From an uncultured Eubacteriales bacterium (GTDB taxonomy: Bacteria; Bacillota; Clostridia; Oscillospirales; Oscillospiraceae): a DNA stretch of 30,384 bases. The DNA is taken from the NCBI GenBank assembly GCA_900555735.1, contig USMI01000010.1, positions 1-30,384 of the forward strand, read 5' to 3'. Within the stretch, counting starts at the first letter, position 1. Each line of letters opens with the position of its first letter. Below the pieces are notes generated by a model that was not told the DNA's origin, did not search any database, and worked only from the letters and a program-made list of their open reading frames with translations. This document shows positions 1 to 8,889 of this stretch, in pieces. The translations under genes and the position numbers were made by a program.

Positions 1-112
1 GCAGGCTTTCGCCTTGCCGCCGCGACTGTCTGATCCACTCGCAGTCTCCATTTTACCCAACCGCGCCGCAAAAGTCAACGGCAAATCCCGCTTGATATTT
101 CAGGAGAAGCTC
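1..112. other. Left-edge sequence, no supported gene
   Basis: No convincing gene was seen here. On the minus strand an ATG at 51-49 opens a frame that runs off the window (it begins METASGSDSRGG), so a gene start could be cut by the edge. It has no clear ribosome site and I do not recognise it. The stretch is GC-rich up to about 70 and then becomes AT-rich toward the first gene. Confidence 0.3.
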
Positions 113-141
113 TTGTTCTGAAATATGTTTTCGATTATAAT
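113..141 (+). promoter_or_regulatory. Promoter of the first gene
   Basis: TTGTTC (113-118), a 17-nt spacer and a perfect TATAAT (136-141) form a sigma-A type promoter 45 bases before the first start codon. A 7-bp inverted repeat, ATTTCAG (97-103) and CTGAAAT (118-124), overlaps the -35 box and could be an operator; that role is inference. Confidence 0.6.
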
Positions 142-186
142 TGTGGTAACTGAAAAATCGGCAAACCAGAATTCTGGGAGGTCATT

Positions 187-1206
187 ATGGATAAAACATT
201 TAATTTCGGCAAGCCCGAACCGGCTGCTCCGGAGTGGAAGGTCTACTTTGAGGGAAATTTCTGGGGGCATTTGGGGAAAGACCGTGCCGGAACAAAAATC
301 AGATTGAATCAGCAGTTTGATTGGGCAGGGCATCATTGGATCATCCCCGCGGTGTATTCCTGCGGCAAAGGACTGGTGGTGGATCTCTGTATGCGTACTG
401 AGGCGGAGGACATCCGCAGGTTCATAGCAAAATGGGACCTGACTGCTGAGAATGATTCAGAGGAAAACTTTACGCAGGAACAGCAGATGCAGATGGAACT
501 GGAGAATCCGCTTGACCTTGATTTCAGCGCCCAAATAGTGTTGAACGGGAAAACAATGCAGTCTTCCCACGGTTGTGCAGTAGGCATCAGTCCATGTTTG
601 CCGGATGGTGCGGCAAATAAGAAAGTGGCTCAAGCGGCAGCCGCTCATTATGGCTTGGACAACTCCTACGGCTGGACGATTTACAGGCAGTCTTATCTGT
701 GGGGCGGAAAACACCGCCCCGAAATAACATCACTTTCCCTTACGATGGAGCAGCGGCCGTGCCGTGTACCCGGACCGCATTTCAAGGCACACGCGCCCGG
801 CGATTCGTTTTCTTTTTTCCATCCGGTCAGCGGAACGGAATACACATTGACGGTGCAGGAATTGGAGAAACAGACAGCTTCTCAAGAACAATTTGACTCG
901 AATTGCTGGGTCTACCCGACGCATTTTACCGCCATGAGCTATACACTCTCTCCTGAACCGGACGGTGATATTGCGATCTGCGATTGTGCTGAGGGTGACA
1001 AGCCTTTGAAACGAAATGATACTGCCTGTGTCGGTGTGATCGGCGGCGCGGTCAGCCCAGCCGTGATCGTGTTCGGAAAAAGCACCCAAGGAAATCTGCA
1101 CACGGTTTGCTCCGCGCTGCACTTTGCACCGACAGCAGAAGATATTGAATGGCGTATTGAGTTTCATACCGTTCAATTTTTAAATGAAACCTTCTCGCTC
1201 ATATAA
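187..1206 (+). CDS. Unrecognised 339-residue protein
   Basis: I do not recognise this protein. The ATG at 187 follows GGGAGGT at a good distance, so the start is secure. There is no signal peptide or membrane segment, so it is probably cytosolic. It is rich in aromatic residues, especially Trp, and has scattered Cys residues (for example an ICDC pair late in the protein) without a standard metal-binding spacing. It has its own promoter and lies 43 bases before a membrane protein gene, so the two may be co-transcribed. The base composition of this gene and the next two is AT-richer than the rest of the window, consistent with a recently gained or fast-evolving patch. Confidence 0.6.
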   Translation: MDKTFNFGKPEPAAPEWKVYFEGNFWGHLGKDRAGTKIRLNQQFDWAGHHWIIPAVYSCGKGLVVDLCMRTEAEDIRRFIAKWDLTAENDSEENFTQEQQMQMELENPLDLDFSAQIVLNGKTMQSSHGCAVGISPCLPDGAANKKVAQAAAAHYGLDNSYGWTIYRQSYLWGGKHRPEITSLSLTMEQRPCRVPGPHFKAHAPGDSFSFFHPVSGTEYTLTVQELEKQTASQEQFDSNCWVYPTHFTAMSYTLSPEPDGDIAICDCAEGDKPLKRNDTACVGVIGGAVSPAVIVFGKSTQGNLHTVCSALHFAPTAEDIEWRIEFHTVQFLNETFSLI

Positions 1207-1249
1207 CGCACATGCGCCGGAGATCAGCATTTGAAAAGAGTGTGATCGT

Positions 1250-1912
1250 ATGAAAAAGCGGAAAATAACGATGCTGCTCATACTCCTTTTCACAGTTGCG
1301 GCGGCTTTTTGCCTGTGGTTTGACTTCAACGCATACGAAAGCCAGTCCAGAACGATCCCCTGCGAGGATGACGGCATTATCTTTTCCATCACGACATTCA
1401 ACGGCGACAGTGAATCCCAGCCGTTTGTCAAATGCCTTGGGCATACGTGGCTGTCCATTGATAATCAGTCCGGTCAATCGGTGTACCTAAAGAATCACGA
1501 GATCAAGCATGGCGAGATGATTACCTTCTCGGTTTGGGCCGTTTCTGATCTTCCGGGGCTGCTTTTCAATCTGGAATCGGCCTACATTTCAGCGCATGAC
1601 CGGTACACCGACAGGAAGTCATTGAGCGTCAATATCGAAGAAGAACAGCTAAAGAGCATCGAAGCGTATATCGACCGGAGCGGCAAATGGACGCTCAGCA
1701 AAAATTGCAGTTACTGGTCAGTCCATCTATGGAACGAAGTGGTTGACGAGGCGTTCAGGCTCAAGACACAGACCCTTTTCTATACACCGAAAAGGCTGGA
1801 AAAATACTTTTGTGAATTTGATAGTGTCAAGGTAGACAAGGACTTTTCGCGGGCGGGACGTATCTTCTGTTACCGTGACGGCGTCAGAACGGAGCTGCAA
1901 TTATGTTCATGA
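1250..1912 (+). CDS. Unrecognised membrane-anchored or secreted protein
   Basis: 220 residues. The N-terminus is a short basic stretch (MKKRK) followed by a hydrophobic segment at about residues 6-24, which acts as either a signal peptide or a membrane anchor. There is no lipobox Cys. The rest is a soluble, mixed-charge domain that would lie outside the membrane; I recognise no family. The ribosome site is weak (AAGAGTGTG). The stop codon region overlaps the next gene by 10 bases, which points to translational coupling and a shared function with the following small membrane protein. Confidence 0.6.
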   Translation: MKKRKITMLLILLFTVAAAFCLWFDFNAYESQSRTIPCEDDGIIFSITTFNGDSESQPFVKCLGHTWLSIDNQSGQSVYLKNHEIKHGEMITFSVWAVSDLPGLLFNLESAYISAHDRYTDRKSLSVNIEEEQLKSIEAYIDRSGKWTLSKNCSYWSVHLWNEVVDEAFRLKTQTLFYTPKRLEKYFCEFDSVKVDKDFSRAGRIFCYRDGVRTELQLCS

Positions 1913-2169
1913 AAGCTATGAGAAGCAAGCCCGTGCGCTTGGTTTTATACACCGTGTTGGGCGCTTTCGGCCTTTATAACGGAGCTTCCTGCCTTGTTAC
2001 ACTGTATAAAGCTGGAAACCAGCCTTACCTGCTATCGGGGACGGAGCGGTTCGATTTTATGGGCTATCACATGATGGCCGCGATGCATGGCGCTACTTGT
2101 ATTGTCCTTGCCGTCACTCTCATTCTTCTCGTCAGATGGATACGGAAAACCGAATCAAATCAGGCGTAA
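1903..2169 (+). CDS. Small two-pass membrane protein
   Basis: 88 residues with two hydrophobic segments, about residues 12-32 and 55-78, separated by a short loop; the C-terminus is basic (RWIRKTESN). The start codon lies inside the end of the previous gene (10-base overlap), so it is probably translated by coupling. A strong terminator begins 19 bases after the stop, making this the last gene of the three-gene unit. The family is not recognised. Confidence 0.6.
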   Translation: MFMKAMRSKPVRLVLYTVLGAFGLYNGASCLVTLYKAGNQPYLLSGTERFDFMGYHMMAAMHGATCIVLAVTLILLVRWIRKTESNQA

Positions 2170-2187
2170 GCCTGACTGCAAACTATC

Positions 2188-2226
2188 AAAGCCCCCTCGT
2201 GAGCCTCACGAGGAGGCTTTCTTTTC
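2188..2226 (+). terminator. Rho-independent terminator
   Basis: Two 16-base arms that pair with one mismatch (from AAAGCC at 2188 to GGCTTT at 2220) surround a tiny loop, followed by CTTTTC. It closes the AT-rich three-gene unit and insulates it from ddl. Confidence 0.85.
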
Positions 2227-2251
2227 TTCGCCGCCTGCTTATGGAAAGGAG

Positions 2252-2280
2252 TTGTATTTTCCGGCGGCATATGCTATACT
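2252..2280 (+). promoter_or_regulatory. Promoter of ddl-murF run
   Basis: TTGTAT (2252-2257), a 17-nt spacer and TATACT (2275-2280), sited between the terminator and the AAGGAGG ribosome site of ddl. It is the only clear promoter seen before the housekeeping run that follows. Confidence 0.65.
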
Positions 2281-2339
2281 GGTATATTGATATAATAGGT
2301 ATATTGTAGGCATTTGCTTTTTTAAGGAGGTCTTTTATC

Positions 2340-3401
2340 ATGAAGATCGTGGTTTTGTCCGGCGGTTTCTGCACCGAACGCCATGTGGGACTGGTCAGCG
2401 GCAGCGGCGTGTGCCGTGCCCTGCGGGAAAAGGGCCATCAGGCCATTTTTGTGGATATGTTCATGGGACTGGAAAACTACCATGGCAAGCTGGAGGATAT
2501 TTTTGACGCACCCGACGGCCTGCTGGAAAAGGCGGCCATCGAGGAAACGGCACCCGATCTGGAGGCTGTCCGGGCGGCGCGGCAGGACAAGAGCCCTTCC
2601 CTGCTGGGCAAGGACGTGCTGAAGGTCTGCGCCATGGCCGACGCGGTATTTCTGGCCATGCACGGCGCCAACGGCGAGGATGGCCGTATTCAGGCGGCGC
2701 TGGATCTGGTGGGCGTGCCCTATACCGGCTCCGGCTACTTGGGCAGCGCCATGGCCATGGATAAGGCCGTCACCAAGCGGATGATGGACTCTCTGTGCAT
2801 CCGCACCGCCCCGTGGGTGGACGTACATTACACGAAGGATGACATTCCCCGCCTGACCCGGGAGCTGATGGTGCCCTGCGCGGTGAAGATGGTCAACGGC
2901 GGCAGCTCCATCGGCATGGCCCTGCCCGACACCCGCGAGGAGTTGGAAAAGGCCCTCTACGACCTGCTGCCCTACGGCGGCCATGTGGTGGTAGAGAAGA
3001 AGATCAAGGGCCGTGAAATTCAGATCGCCGTGCTGGGCGACACCTATCTGCCCGCCGTGGAGATCATCCCCAAGGGCGAATACTTCGACTATGTGTGCAA
3101 GTATCAGAAGGGCGGCGCGGAAGAGATCTGCCCCGCGCCCATCTCCGACGAGGAGTGGCATCAGGTGGGCGAGATGGCGCTGAAGCTCCATCAGGGGCTG
3201 GGTCTGGCCGTCTACTCCCGCAGTGACTTCCTGCTGGACGCCGAGGGCAAGGCATGGTGCCTTGAGATCAACACCCTTCCGGGCATGACCCCCACCAGCC
3301 TTGTGCCACAGGAGGCGGCGCAGGTGGGGCTCAGCTACGCCGACCTGTGCGAGAAGATCGTGTTGGATTCCATCGAGGCCAGAAAGGCGGAATACAGATG
3401 A
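2340..3401 (+). CDS. ddl: D-alanine--D-alanine ligase
   Basis: ATP-grasp ligase that joins two D-alanines for peptidoglycan precursor synthesis in the cytosol. The 353 residues are about the usual length. Visible family signatures are the N-terminal GG..TER (8-14), HGANGEDG (108-115), AMDK (139-142), NGGSSIG (186-192), the KY pair in the omega-loop (254-255) and the C-terminal LEINTLPGMT (308-317) that binds metal and nucleotide. The KY pair is the form expected for D-Ala-D-Ala rather than D-Ala-D-Lac synthesis. In the N-terminal motif the usual Ser residues are Cys11 and Gly17. The AAGGAGG ribosome site fixes the start. The stop overlaps the murF start (ATGA), so the two are co-translated and supply consecutive wall-building steps. 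Confidence 0.95.
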   Translation: MKIVVLSGGFCTERHVGLVSGSGVCRALREKGHQAIFVDMFMGLENYHGKLEDIFDAPDGLLEKAAIEETAPDLEAVRAARQDKSPSLLGKDVLKVCAMADAVFLAMHGANGEDGRIQAALDLVGVPYTGSGYLGSAMAMDKAVTKRMMDSLCIRTAPWVDVHYTKDDIPRLTRELMVPCAVKMVNGGSSIGMALPDTREELEKALYDLLPYGGHVVVEKKIKGREIQIAVLGDTYLPAVEIIPKGEYFDYVCKYQKGGAEEICPAPISDEEWHQVGEMALKLHQGLGLAVYSRSDFLLDAEGKAWCLEINTLPGMTPTSLVPQEAAQVGLSYADLCEKIVLDSIEARKAEYR

Positions 3402-4753
3402 CCGGCTGCACCGTAAAGGAGCTGTGCGCCGCTGTGGGCGGCACGCTGCTGCAACAGAGCGGCGCGGTGGTGACGGAGGTTTCCACCGACAGCCGCAGCA
3501 TCCCCGCTGGGGCGCTGTTCGTCCCTCTGGTGGGTGAACGGTTCGACGGCCACGACTATCTGGACGCGGCGCTGGAACGCGGCGCGGCAGGCTGCCTGAC
3601 AGCCAGAAAGCCCGCCTCCTTGCTGAACGACAAATTCTACATTCAGGTGTCCGACACGCTGGAGGCCCTGAAAGCACTGGCTGCGTGGTATCGGGATCGA
3701 TTTGCTATCCCCATGGTGCAGGTCACCGGTAGCGCCGGAAAGACCACCACCAAGGAGATGATCGCCGCCGTGCTGAGCCAGCGGTTCTCCACGCTGAAAA
3801 CGCAGGCCAACTTCAACAACGCCATCGGCACGCCCATGACGCTGCTGAACCTCAGCCCGGAGCATCAGGCCGCTGTTATTGAGACCGGCATGAACCACTT
3901 CGGCGAAATTCGCTATCTGGGCGAGATGGTGCGGCCTACCGTGGCCGTTATCACCAACGTGGGCGACGCCCATATCGAAAACTTAGGCGGCACGCGGCAG
4001 GGCATCCTGCAGGCCAAGTGCGAGATCTTCGAGAATCTGCAGCCGGTTGGCCTTGCCGTGCTGAACGGCGACGACGAGCTGCTGTCCGGTCTGGCGCTGC
4101 CCTTTGAGACGGTGCTGTGCGGCCGGCATGAGCGCTGCGGCGTCCGGGTCACCAACGTGGCCGAGCACGGCATTGAGGGCGTCACCTGCACCATCACCAC
4201 AAAGCGGGATGTATACGAGGTAGCCATCCCCTCCCCCGGCGCGTACATGATCTATCCCGCCGCCATGGCCATCGCCATCGGCGAGCATCTGGGGCTGACC
4301 AAGGCGGAGCTGCTGTCCGGCATCGCCGCCTACCGTCCCGTAGGCAGCCGCATGCATCTGGTACGGTGCAGCAATGACCGCATCATCATCGACGACTGCT
4401 ATAACGCCAACCCTCAGGCCATGGCGGAGGCCCTGCGTATTCTGGCCCAGACGGAGCATCCCCGCCGCATGGCGGTGCTGGGCGACATGGGCGAGCTGGG
4501 CGACCTGACGGAGCAGGCCCACCGGGACATGGGTGCGCTGACCCGCACCCTGGGACTGGATACCGTGGTGGCCGTCGGCCCCAAGGCCAAGGCGATTCAG
4601 GACGCCAACCCCGACGTCCTGTGGTTCCCCACGGTGGCCGATGCCCTGAGCGCCATCCGGGCGGCGTTCACCGCCGGAACGGCGGTGCTGGTGAAGGCGT
4701 CTCACGCCATGCATTTCACCGATATTGTAAAGGATCTGGAATCGACAGAGTAA
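3398..4753 (+). CDS. murF: UDP-MurNAc-tripeptide--D-Ala-D-Ala ligase
   Basis: Adds the D-Ala-D-Ala made by the preceding enzyme to UDP-MurNAc-tripeptide, the last cytosolic step of the peptidoglycan peptide stem. 451 residues, normal length. The N-terminal substrate domain is about 1-100. The ATP-binding Mur ligase core carries GSAGKTTTKE (111-120), NNAIGTP (140-146), ETGMNHFGEI (162-171) and TNVGDAH (186-192), followed by the C-terminal domain with DDCYNANP. I chose the ATG at 3398, which overlaps the ddl stop as ATGA and gives the usual Mur N-terminus; an in-frame start 51 bases upstream would add residues that do not resemble the family. Confidence 0.95.
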   Translation: MTGCTVKELCAAVGGTLLQQSGAVVTEVSTDSRSIPAGALFVPLVGERFDGHDYLDAALERGAAGCLTARKPASLLNDKFYIQVSDTLEALKALAAWYRDRFAIPMVQVTGSAGKTTTKEMIAAVLSQRFSTLKTQANFNNAIGTPMTLLNLSPEHQAAVIETGMNHFGEIRYLGEMVRPTVAVITNVGDAHIENLGGTRQGILQAKCEIFENLQPVGLAVLNGDDELLSGLALPFETVLCGRHERCGVRVTNVAEHGIEGVTCTITTKRDVYEVAIPSPGAYMIYPAAMAIAIGEHLGLTKAELLSGIAAYRPVGSRMHLVRCSNDRIIIDDCYNANPQAMAEALRILAQTEHPRRMAVLGDMGELGDLTEQAHRDMGALTRTLGLDTVVAVGPKAKAIQDANPDVLWFPTVADALSAIRAAFTAGTAVLVKASHAMHFTDIVKDLESTE

Positions 4754-4759
4754 ATTTTT

Positions 4760-6652
4760 ATGGTAGACATTTCTGTGAAGGACGTTGTCAAGTCCTTCGA
4801 TCTGGAAAAGAAAATACTGGATGGCATCACCTTTCAGGTGGACACCGGCGAACGGGTGGGCCTGCTGGGCAAGAACGGCGCGGGCAAGACCACGCTGTTC
4901 CGCCTACTGACCGGCGAACTGGAGCCGGACAGCGGTCAGATCGTCATTGCCACAGGGCGGCGGATCGGGCTCATCTCCCAGATCCCCGTCTATCCCGCCG
5001 GATACACGGTGGAGGACGTGCTGGACTCCGCCTTTGAGCGGATGCAGGCCCTGAAGGACGAGATGGACGAGCTGACCGACCGGATGGCAAAGGGCGAGAG
5101 CGACAGCGCCATGCTGCGGCGGTACGATCACCTGACCGCCAGCTTCGAGGCGCTGGGCGGCTATGATACCGCCACCGCCAAAAACAAGGTGGCCAACGGC
5201 CTGTCCATCGACGGCGACATGCGGCAGAAGCTCTTTGACCAGCTGTCCGGCGGCGAAAAGACCCGCGTGAATCTAGGACGGCTGATTCTGGAGGATACGG
5301 ACATCCTGCTGCTGGACGAGCCGACGAACCATCTGGACTTACAGGCCACGGAATGGCTGGAGGAATACCTCCGCAAGTTCCACGGCACGGTGGTGGCTAT
5401 CAGCCATGACCGCTATTTCCTCGACCGCACCGTATCCCGCGTCATTGAGGTGCTGGACGGCAAGGCGGAGTTCTACAGCGGCAATTACAGCTTCTACGCC
5501 GTGGAAAAGGAGCGCCGCTATCAGGAGCGGATGAAGCAGTATCTGAAGGAGCAGGCCAAGATCCAGCAGCTGGAAAAGGCCGCCGAGCAGATGCACCTGT
5601 GGGCCTTTATGGGCAACGACGCCCTCCACAAGCGGGCTTTCAGCATGGAAAAGCGCATCGAGCGCATGCGCACCACTGCCAGACCCACCAAGGCTAAGAA
5701 GATGGATGCCCGGTTCGCCAGCCGTGAGTTCAAGGGCGATGAGGTGCTGCAATTCCGGGGCGTGACGAAGGCCTTCGATCAGCGGACGCTGTTCTCCGAC
5801 GTATACCTGCGGGTGGAGGGCGGCGAGCGCATCGCCCTCATCGGCGAGAACGGCACCGGCAAGACCACGCTCCTCAATATGCTGACGGGGCGGGAGAGCT
5901 GCGACGGCGGCTCCATCCGTTTGGGGCCGTCGGTGAAGTGGGCCTATCTGGAGCAGGTCATCCACTTTGACCACCCGGAGCGGAATCTGGTGGACACCAT
6001 GCTGTACGCCAAAAAGAATATTACGCCCCAGAGCGCCCGGAACCGGCTGGCGGCCTATCAGTTTCAGGGGGAGGACGTGTTCAAATCCGTCAGCGTCTTG
6101 TCCGGCGGCGAGCTGAGCCGCCTGCGGCTTTGCATGCTGATGGACGAGGAGATCAACCTCCTCATTCTGGACGAGCCCACCAACCATCTGGACATTGCCA
6201 GCCGGGAATGGGTGGAGGAGGCGGTGGAGGCCTTTGACGGCACGCTGCTGTTCGTCAGCCACGACCGCTACTTCATCAACCGCTTCGCCACCCGTATCTG
6301 GGAGCTGGCGGACGGCACCATCACCGACTATCCCATGGGCTTTGCCCAGTACCGCGCCATGAAGGCGGCGGAGCCGAAGCCGGAGCCTGCGGCCCCGGTA
6401 AAGAAGGGCGACACCCGCCAGAGCCGCGGCAACCGCAGCCAGCAGGCGGCCCGGCGGCAGTTGACCATTTGCGAGACCGGCATCGCCAAATTGGAAAAGG
6501 AGCTGGCGGCGCTGGACGAGGCCATGGCCGCCAACGCCTGCGACGCAGGCAAACTGAACGAGCTATTCACGCAGAAACAGGAGACGGAAGCCCGGCTGGA
6601 GCAGGAAATGGCCCGCTGGGAGGAGCTGTCCCTTGCATTGGAGGAATCTTGA
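4760..6652 (+). CDS. ABC-F family ATPase (ribosome-associated)
   Basis: Soluble protein of 630 residues with two ABC ATPase domains and no membrane part, the layout of ABC-F proteins that act on the ribosome as translation factors or antibiotic protection proteins. Domain 1 has Walker A GKNGAGKTT (37-45), signature LSGGE (162-166) and Walker B with DEPTNHLD (186-193). Domain 2 has GENGTGKTT (362-370), LSGGE (447-451) and DEPTNHLD (471-478). The charged inter-domain linker is about 240-325. A C-terminal extension of about 545-630 is a coiled coil like that of Uup/YfmR-type members, which suggests a housekeeping role rather than resistance. It starts 6 bases after murF with no clear ribosome site, so translation is probably coupled. 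Confidence 0.93.
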   Translation: MVDISVKDVVKSFDLEKKILDGITFQVDTGERVGLLGKNGAGKTTLFRLLTGELEPDSGQIVIATGRRIGLISQIPVYPAGYTVEDVLDSAFERMQALKDEMDELTDRMAKGESDSAMLRRYDHLTASFEALGGYDTATAKNKVANGLSIDGDMRQKLFDQLSGGEKTRVNLGRLILEDTDILLLDEPTNHLDLQATEWLEEYLRKFHGTVVAISHDRYFLDRTVSRVIEVLDGKAEFYSGNYSFYAVEKERRYQERMKQYLKEQAKIQQLEKAAEQMHLWAFMGNDALHKRAFSMEKRIERMRTTARPTKAKKMDARFASREFKGDEVLQFRGVTKAFDQRTLFSDVYLRVEGGERIALIGENGTGKTTLLNMLTGRESCDGGSIRLGPSVKWAYLEQVIHFDHPERNLVDTMLYAKKNITPQSARNRLAAYQFQGEDVFKSVSVLSGGELSRLRLCMLMDEEINLLILDEPTNHLDIASREWVEEAVEAFDGTLLFVSHDRYFINRFATRIWELADGTITDYPMGFAQYRAMKAAEPKPEPAAPVKKGDTRQSRGNRSQQAARRQLTICETGIAKLEKELAALDEAMAANACDAGKLNELFTQKQETEARLEQEMARWEELSLALEES

Positions 6653-6654
6653 CT

Positions 6655-7152
6655 ATGAGCGACGTATTATGTATCTATTACTCATTCAGCGGCAACACCC
6701 GCCGCGCTATGAAGGAGATCGCCGACGCGGTAGGCGCGGAGATCGTGGCCATCGACGACGGCGCCGACCGTAACGGCTGGCGCGGCCGCCTGCGGGCCGG
6801 TAAGGACGCCATGCGCCGCACCACCGCCCCGCTGAAGCCCTTCACCACTGAGCGGAATATCGAGGACTATAAGCTGGTGATCGTGGGCACCCCCGTGTGG
6901 GGCGGCCGCTGCTCCAGCCCCATTCGCGGCCTTTTGAAACGCCGGGGATTGGAGATGTCCCGTGTGGCCTATGTGCTGACCCGCAGCGGCAACCGCCGCT
7001 GTGAGAGCGTCTACGATCAGCTGGATCTCTACACCGCTGAAAAGCACATTCTGGAGGTCTCCCTCCAGCCCGGCAGCGTGGGCTACACCTTCTGGCGGGA
7101 CAAGTTCATTTCCGACGTGCAGAAGTATCTGGAGACCGGCCATGTTGGATAA
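6655..7152 (+). CDS. Flavodoxin-like FMN protein
   Basis: 165 residues with a flavodoxin fold signature: a first strand followed by the phosphate-binding loop YYSFSGNTRRA (about 8-18), and a GTPVWGGRCSSP segment around residue 80 that normally lines the flavin. It is expected to bind FMN and carry electrons or reduce a substrate in the cytosol; the partner is unknown. The start at 6655 lies 2 bases after the ABC-F stop with GGAGGA 7-14 bases upstream; longer frames reading back into the ABC-F gene are not credible. It overlaps prfA by 11 bases. Confidence 0.85.
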   Translation: MSDVLCIYYSFSGNTRRAMKEIADAVGAEIVAIDDGADRNGWRGRLRAGKDAMRRTTAPLKPFTTERNIEDYKLVIVGTPVWGGRCSSPIRGLLKRRGLEMSRVAYVLTRSGNRRCESVYDQLDLYTAEKHILEVSLQPGSVGYTFWRDKFISDVQKYLETGHVG

Positions 7153-8209
7153 GCTGGAAAAGATCGTCCGCCGTCTGGACGAAGTGGAGCGGCAGCTGTC
7201 CGACCCGGCGGTATACAGCGACCGGGACGCCATGACAAAGCTGAGCCGCGAGCAGAAGGAGCTGACGCCGGTAGCGGAAGCCTACCGGGCCTACGCCCGC
7301 GCGGAGGCCGACATCGCCGCCGCCACGGAAATGCTGTCCGACCCTGAGTTGAAGGAGTTGGGACAGGAGGAGCTGTCCGCCGCCAAGGCGGAGCGGGAAC
7401 GGCTGACGGAGGAGCTGAAACGTCTGCTGCTGCCCCGTGACCCCAACGACGACAAGAACGTGGTGCTGGAGATCCGGGCCGGGATCGGCGGCGAGGAGGG
7501 CGCGCTGTTTGCCGCCGACCTGCTGCGGATGTACACCATGTATGCCGAGCGGCGGGGCTTCACGCTGGATGTGGTGTCTCTCAACGAGACGGAGCTGGGC
7601 GGTGTCAAGGAAGCCGTGGCCACCGTGGAGGGCGCGGGCGCTTACTCCCGTCTGAAGTTCGAGGCAGGCACCCACCGGGTACAGCGTGTGCCGGAGACGG
7701 AGTCCTCCGGCCGCATCCAGACCTCCGCCGCCACCGTGGCCGTCATGCCCGAGGCGGAGGAGGTGGAGTTCTCCATCGACCCCAAGGACTTACAGATCGA
7801 CACCTACCGCTCCAGCGGCGCAGGCGGCCAGCACGTCAACAAGACCGAGTCCGCCATCCGCATCACCCACCTGCCCACCGGCACGGTGGTGGAGTGTCAG
7901 GACGAGCGCAGCCAGTATAAGAATAAGGAGCGGGCCATGAAGATCCTGCGCTCCCGCCTGTACGAGGCGGAGAAGGAGCGGCAGAACGCCGCCATCGCCA
8001 AGGAGCGAAAGTCTCAGGTGGGCACCGGCGACCGCAGCGGCAAGATCCGCACCTATAACTTCCCCCAGAATCGCGTCACCGACCACCGGCTCACAGGCGA
8101 CAGCAAGAATTTCAACATCGCCGCCATCATGAACGGCGATCTCGATCCTTTGATCGACGCGCTGACCCTGAACCAACAGACACAGCGCCTGCAAGAAGGC
8201 GCAGAATAG
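7142..8209 (+). CDS. prfA: Peptide chain release factor 1
   Basis: Class I release factor that reads UAA and UAG stop codons and triggers hydrolysis of the finished peptide. 355 residues, the usual size. The tripeptide that reads the stop codon is P-E-T (184-186, in RVPETESSG), the PxT form of RF1 rather than the SPF form of RF2. The catalytic GGQ is at 228-230, followed by HVNKTESAIR. The ATG at 7142 lies inside the end of the flavodoxin-like gene and gives the standard N-terminus (MLDKLEKI). In many Firmicutes prfA is followed by prmC, which methylates the GGQ glutamine; here the next gene is a LUD-domain protein instead. Confidence 0.96.
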   Translation: MLDKLEKIVRRLDEVERQLSDPAVYSDRDAMTKLSREQKELTPVAEAYRAYARAEADIAAATEMLSDPELKELGQEELSAAKAERERLTEELKRLLLPRDPNDDKNVVLEIRAGIGGEEGALFAADLLRMYTMYAERRGFTLDVVSLNETELGGVKEAVATVEGAGAYSRLKFEAGTHRVQRVPETESSGRIQTSAATVAVMPEAEEVEFSIDPKDLQIDTYRSSGAGGQHVNKTESAIRITHLPTGTVVECQDERSQYKNKERAMKILRSRLYEAEKERQNAAIAKERKSQVGTGDRSGKIRTYNFPQNRVTDHRLTGDSKNFNIAAIMNGDLDPLIDALTLNQQTQRLQEGAE

Positions 8210-8225
8210 GAAAGGAGCAATCACC

Positions 8226-8864
8226 ATGTTAGCACCCATGAAAATGCACTATGACAAGTCCGGCCCCAATGTTGTCAAGGCCATGAAAAAGCGGCAGTTT
8301 GACGCCTACTACTGTCCCGCCGCCGAAGAAGCCGTGGAAAAAGTGCTGGAGCTGATCCCCGCCGGCGACGTGGTGAGCTGGGGCGGCGTGGCCACCGTGG
8401 ACCAACTGGGCATTAAGGATCGCCTGCGCCAGCGTGGCCAGTCCCTCATCGACCGCGATACCGCCAAGACCCCCGACGAGCGCATGGATATGCTGCGTCA
8501 GGCCCTGACCTGCGACACCTTCTTGATGAGCAGCAACGCCATCTCCGAGGACGGCCAGCTGGTGAACATTGACGGCATGGGCAACCGCGTGGCCGCCCTG
8601 TGCTTCGGTCCCAAGCAGGTCATCGTGGTGGCCGGTATGAATAAGGTGGCCGGTGATCTCGACAGCGCCATGTCTCGCGCCCGCCACATTGCCGCCCCCG
8701 CCAACGTCCAGCGCTTCGATGTCAAGACTCCCTGTGCTGTCACTGGCCAGTGCGGCAACTGCACCAGCCCCGACTGCTGCTGCGCCCAGATCGTCACCAC
8801 CCGGTTCTCCAAGATCCCCGGCCGCATCAAGGTCGTGCTGGTGGGCGAAGAATTAGGACTCTAA
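8226..8864 (+). CDS. LUD-domain protein (LutC/YkgG-like)
   Basis: 212 residues covering one LUD domain, the fold of LutC and YkgG. Relatives in lactate oxidation work with the iron-sulfur proteins LutA and LutB, which are not in this window, so the function here is uncertain. Typical features are the N-terminal helix with KSGPNVVKAM, the VVSWGGVATV strand-turn, and a Cys-rich C-terminal stretch (CAVTGQCGNC then CTSPDCCCAQ split by two residues) that could bind a metal or cluster. An AAAGGAG ribosome site precedes the ATG at 8226. Gene order puts it in the prfA transcript, followed closely by the Sua5-CoaE fusion. Confidence 0.85.
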   Translation: MLAPMKMHYDKSGPNVVKAMKKRQFDAYYCPAAEEAVEKVLELIPAGDVVSWGGVATVDQLGIKDRLRQRGQSLIDRDTAKTPDERMDMLRQALTCDTFLMSSNAISEDGQLVNIDGMGNRVAALCFGPKQVIVVAGMNKVAGDLDSAMSRARHIAAPANVQRFDVKTPCAVTGQCGNCTSPDCCCAQIVTTRFSKIPGRIKVVLVGEELGL

Positions 8865-8889
8865 TAGCTCATAAAAGGAAGTATCCACT

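Noticed and set aside
2322..3677. A 451-codon minus-strand frame across ddl and the start of murF
   Set aside because: It is antisense to two certain genes and encodes no recognisable motif; another codon-bias shadow.
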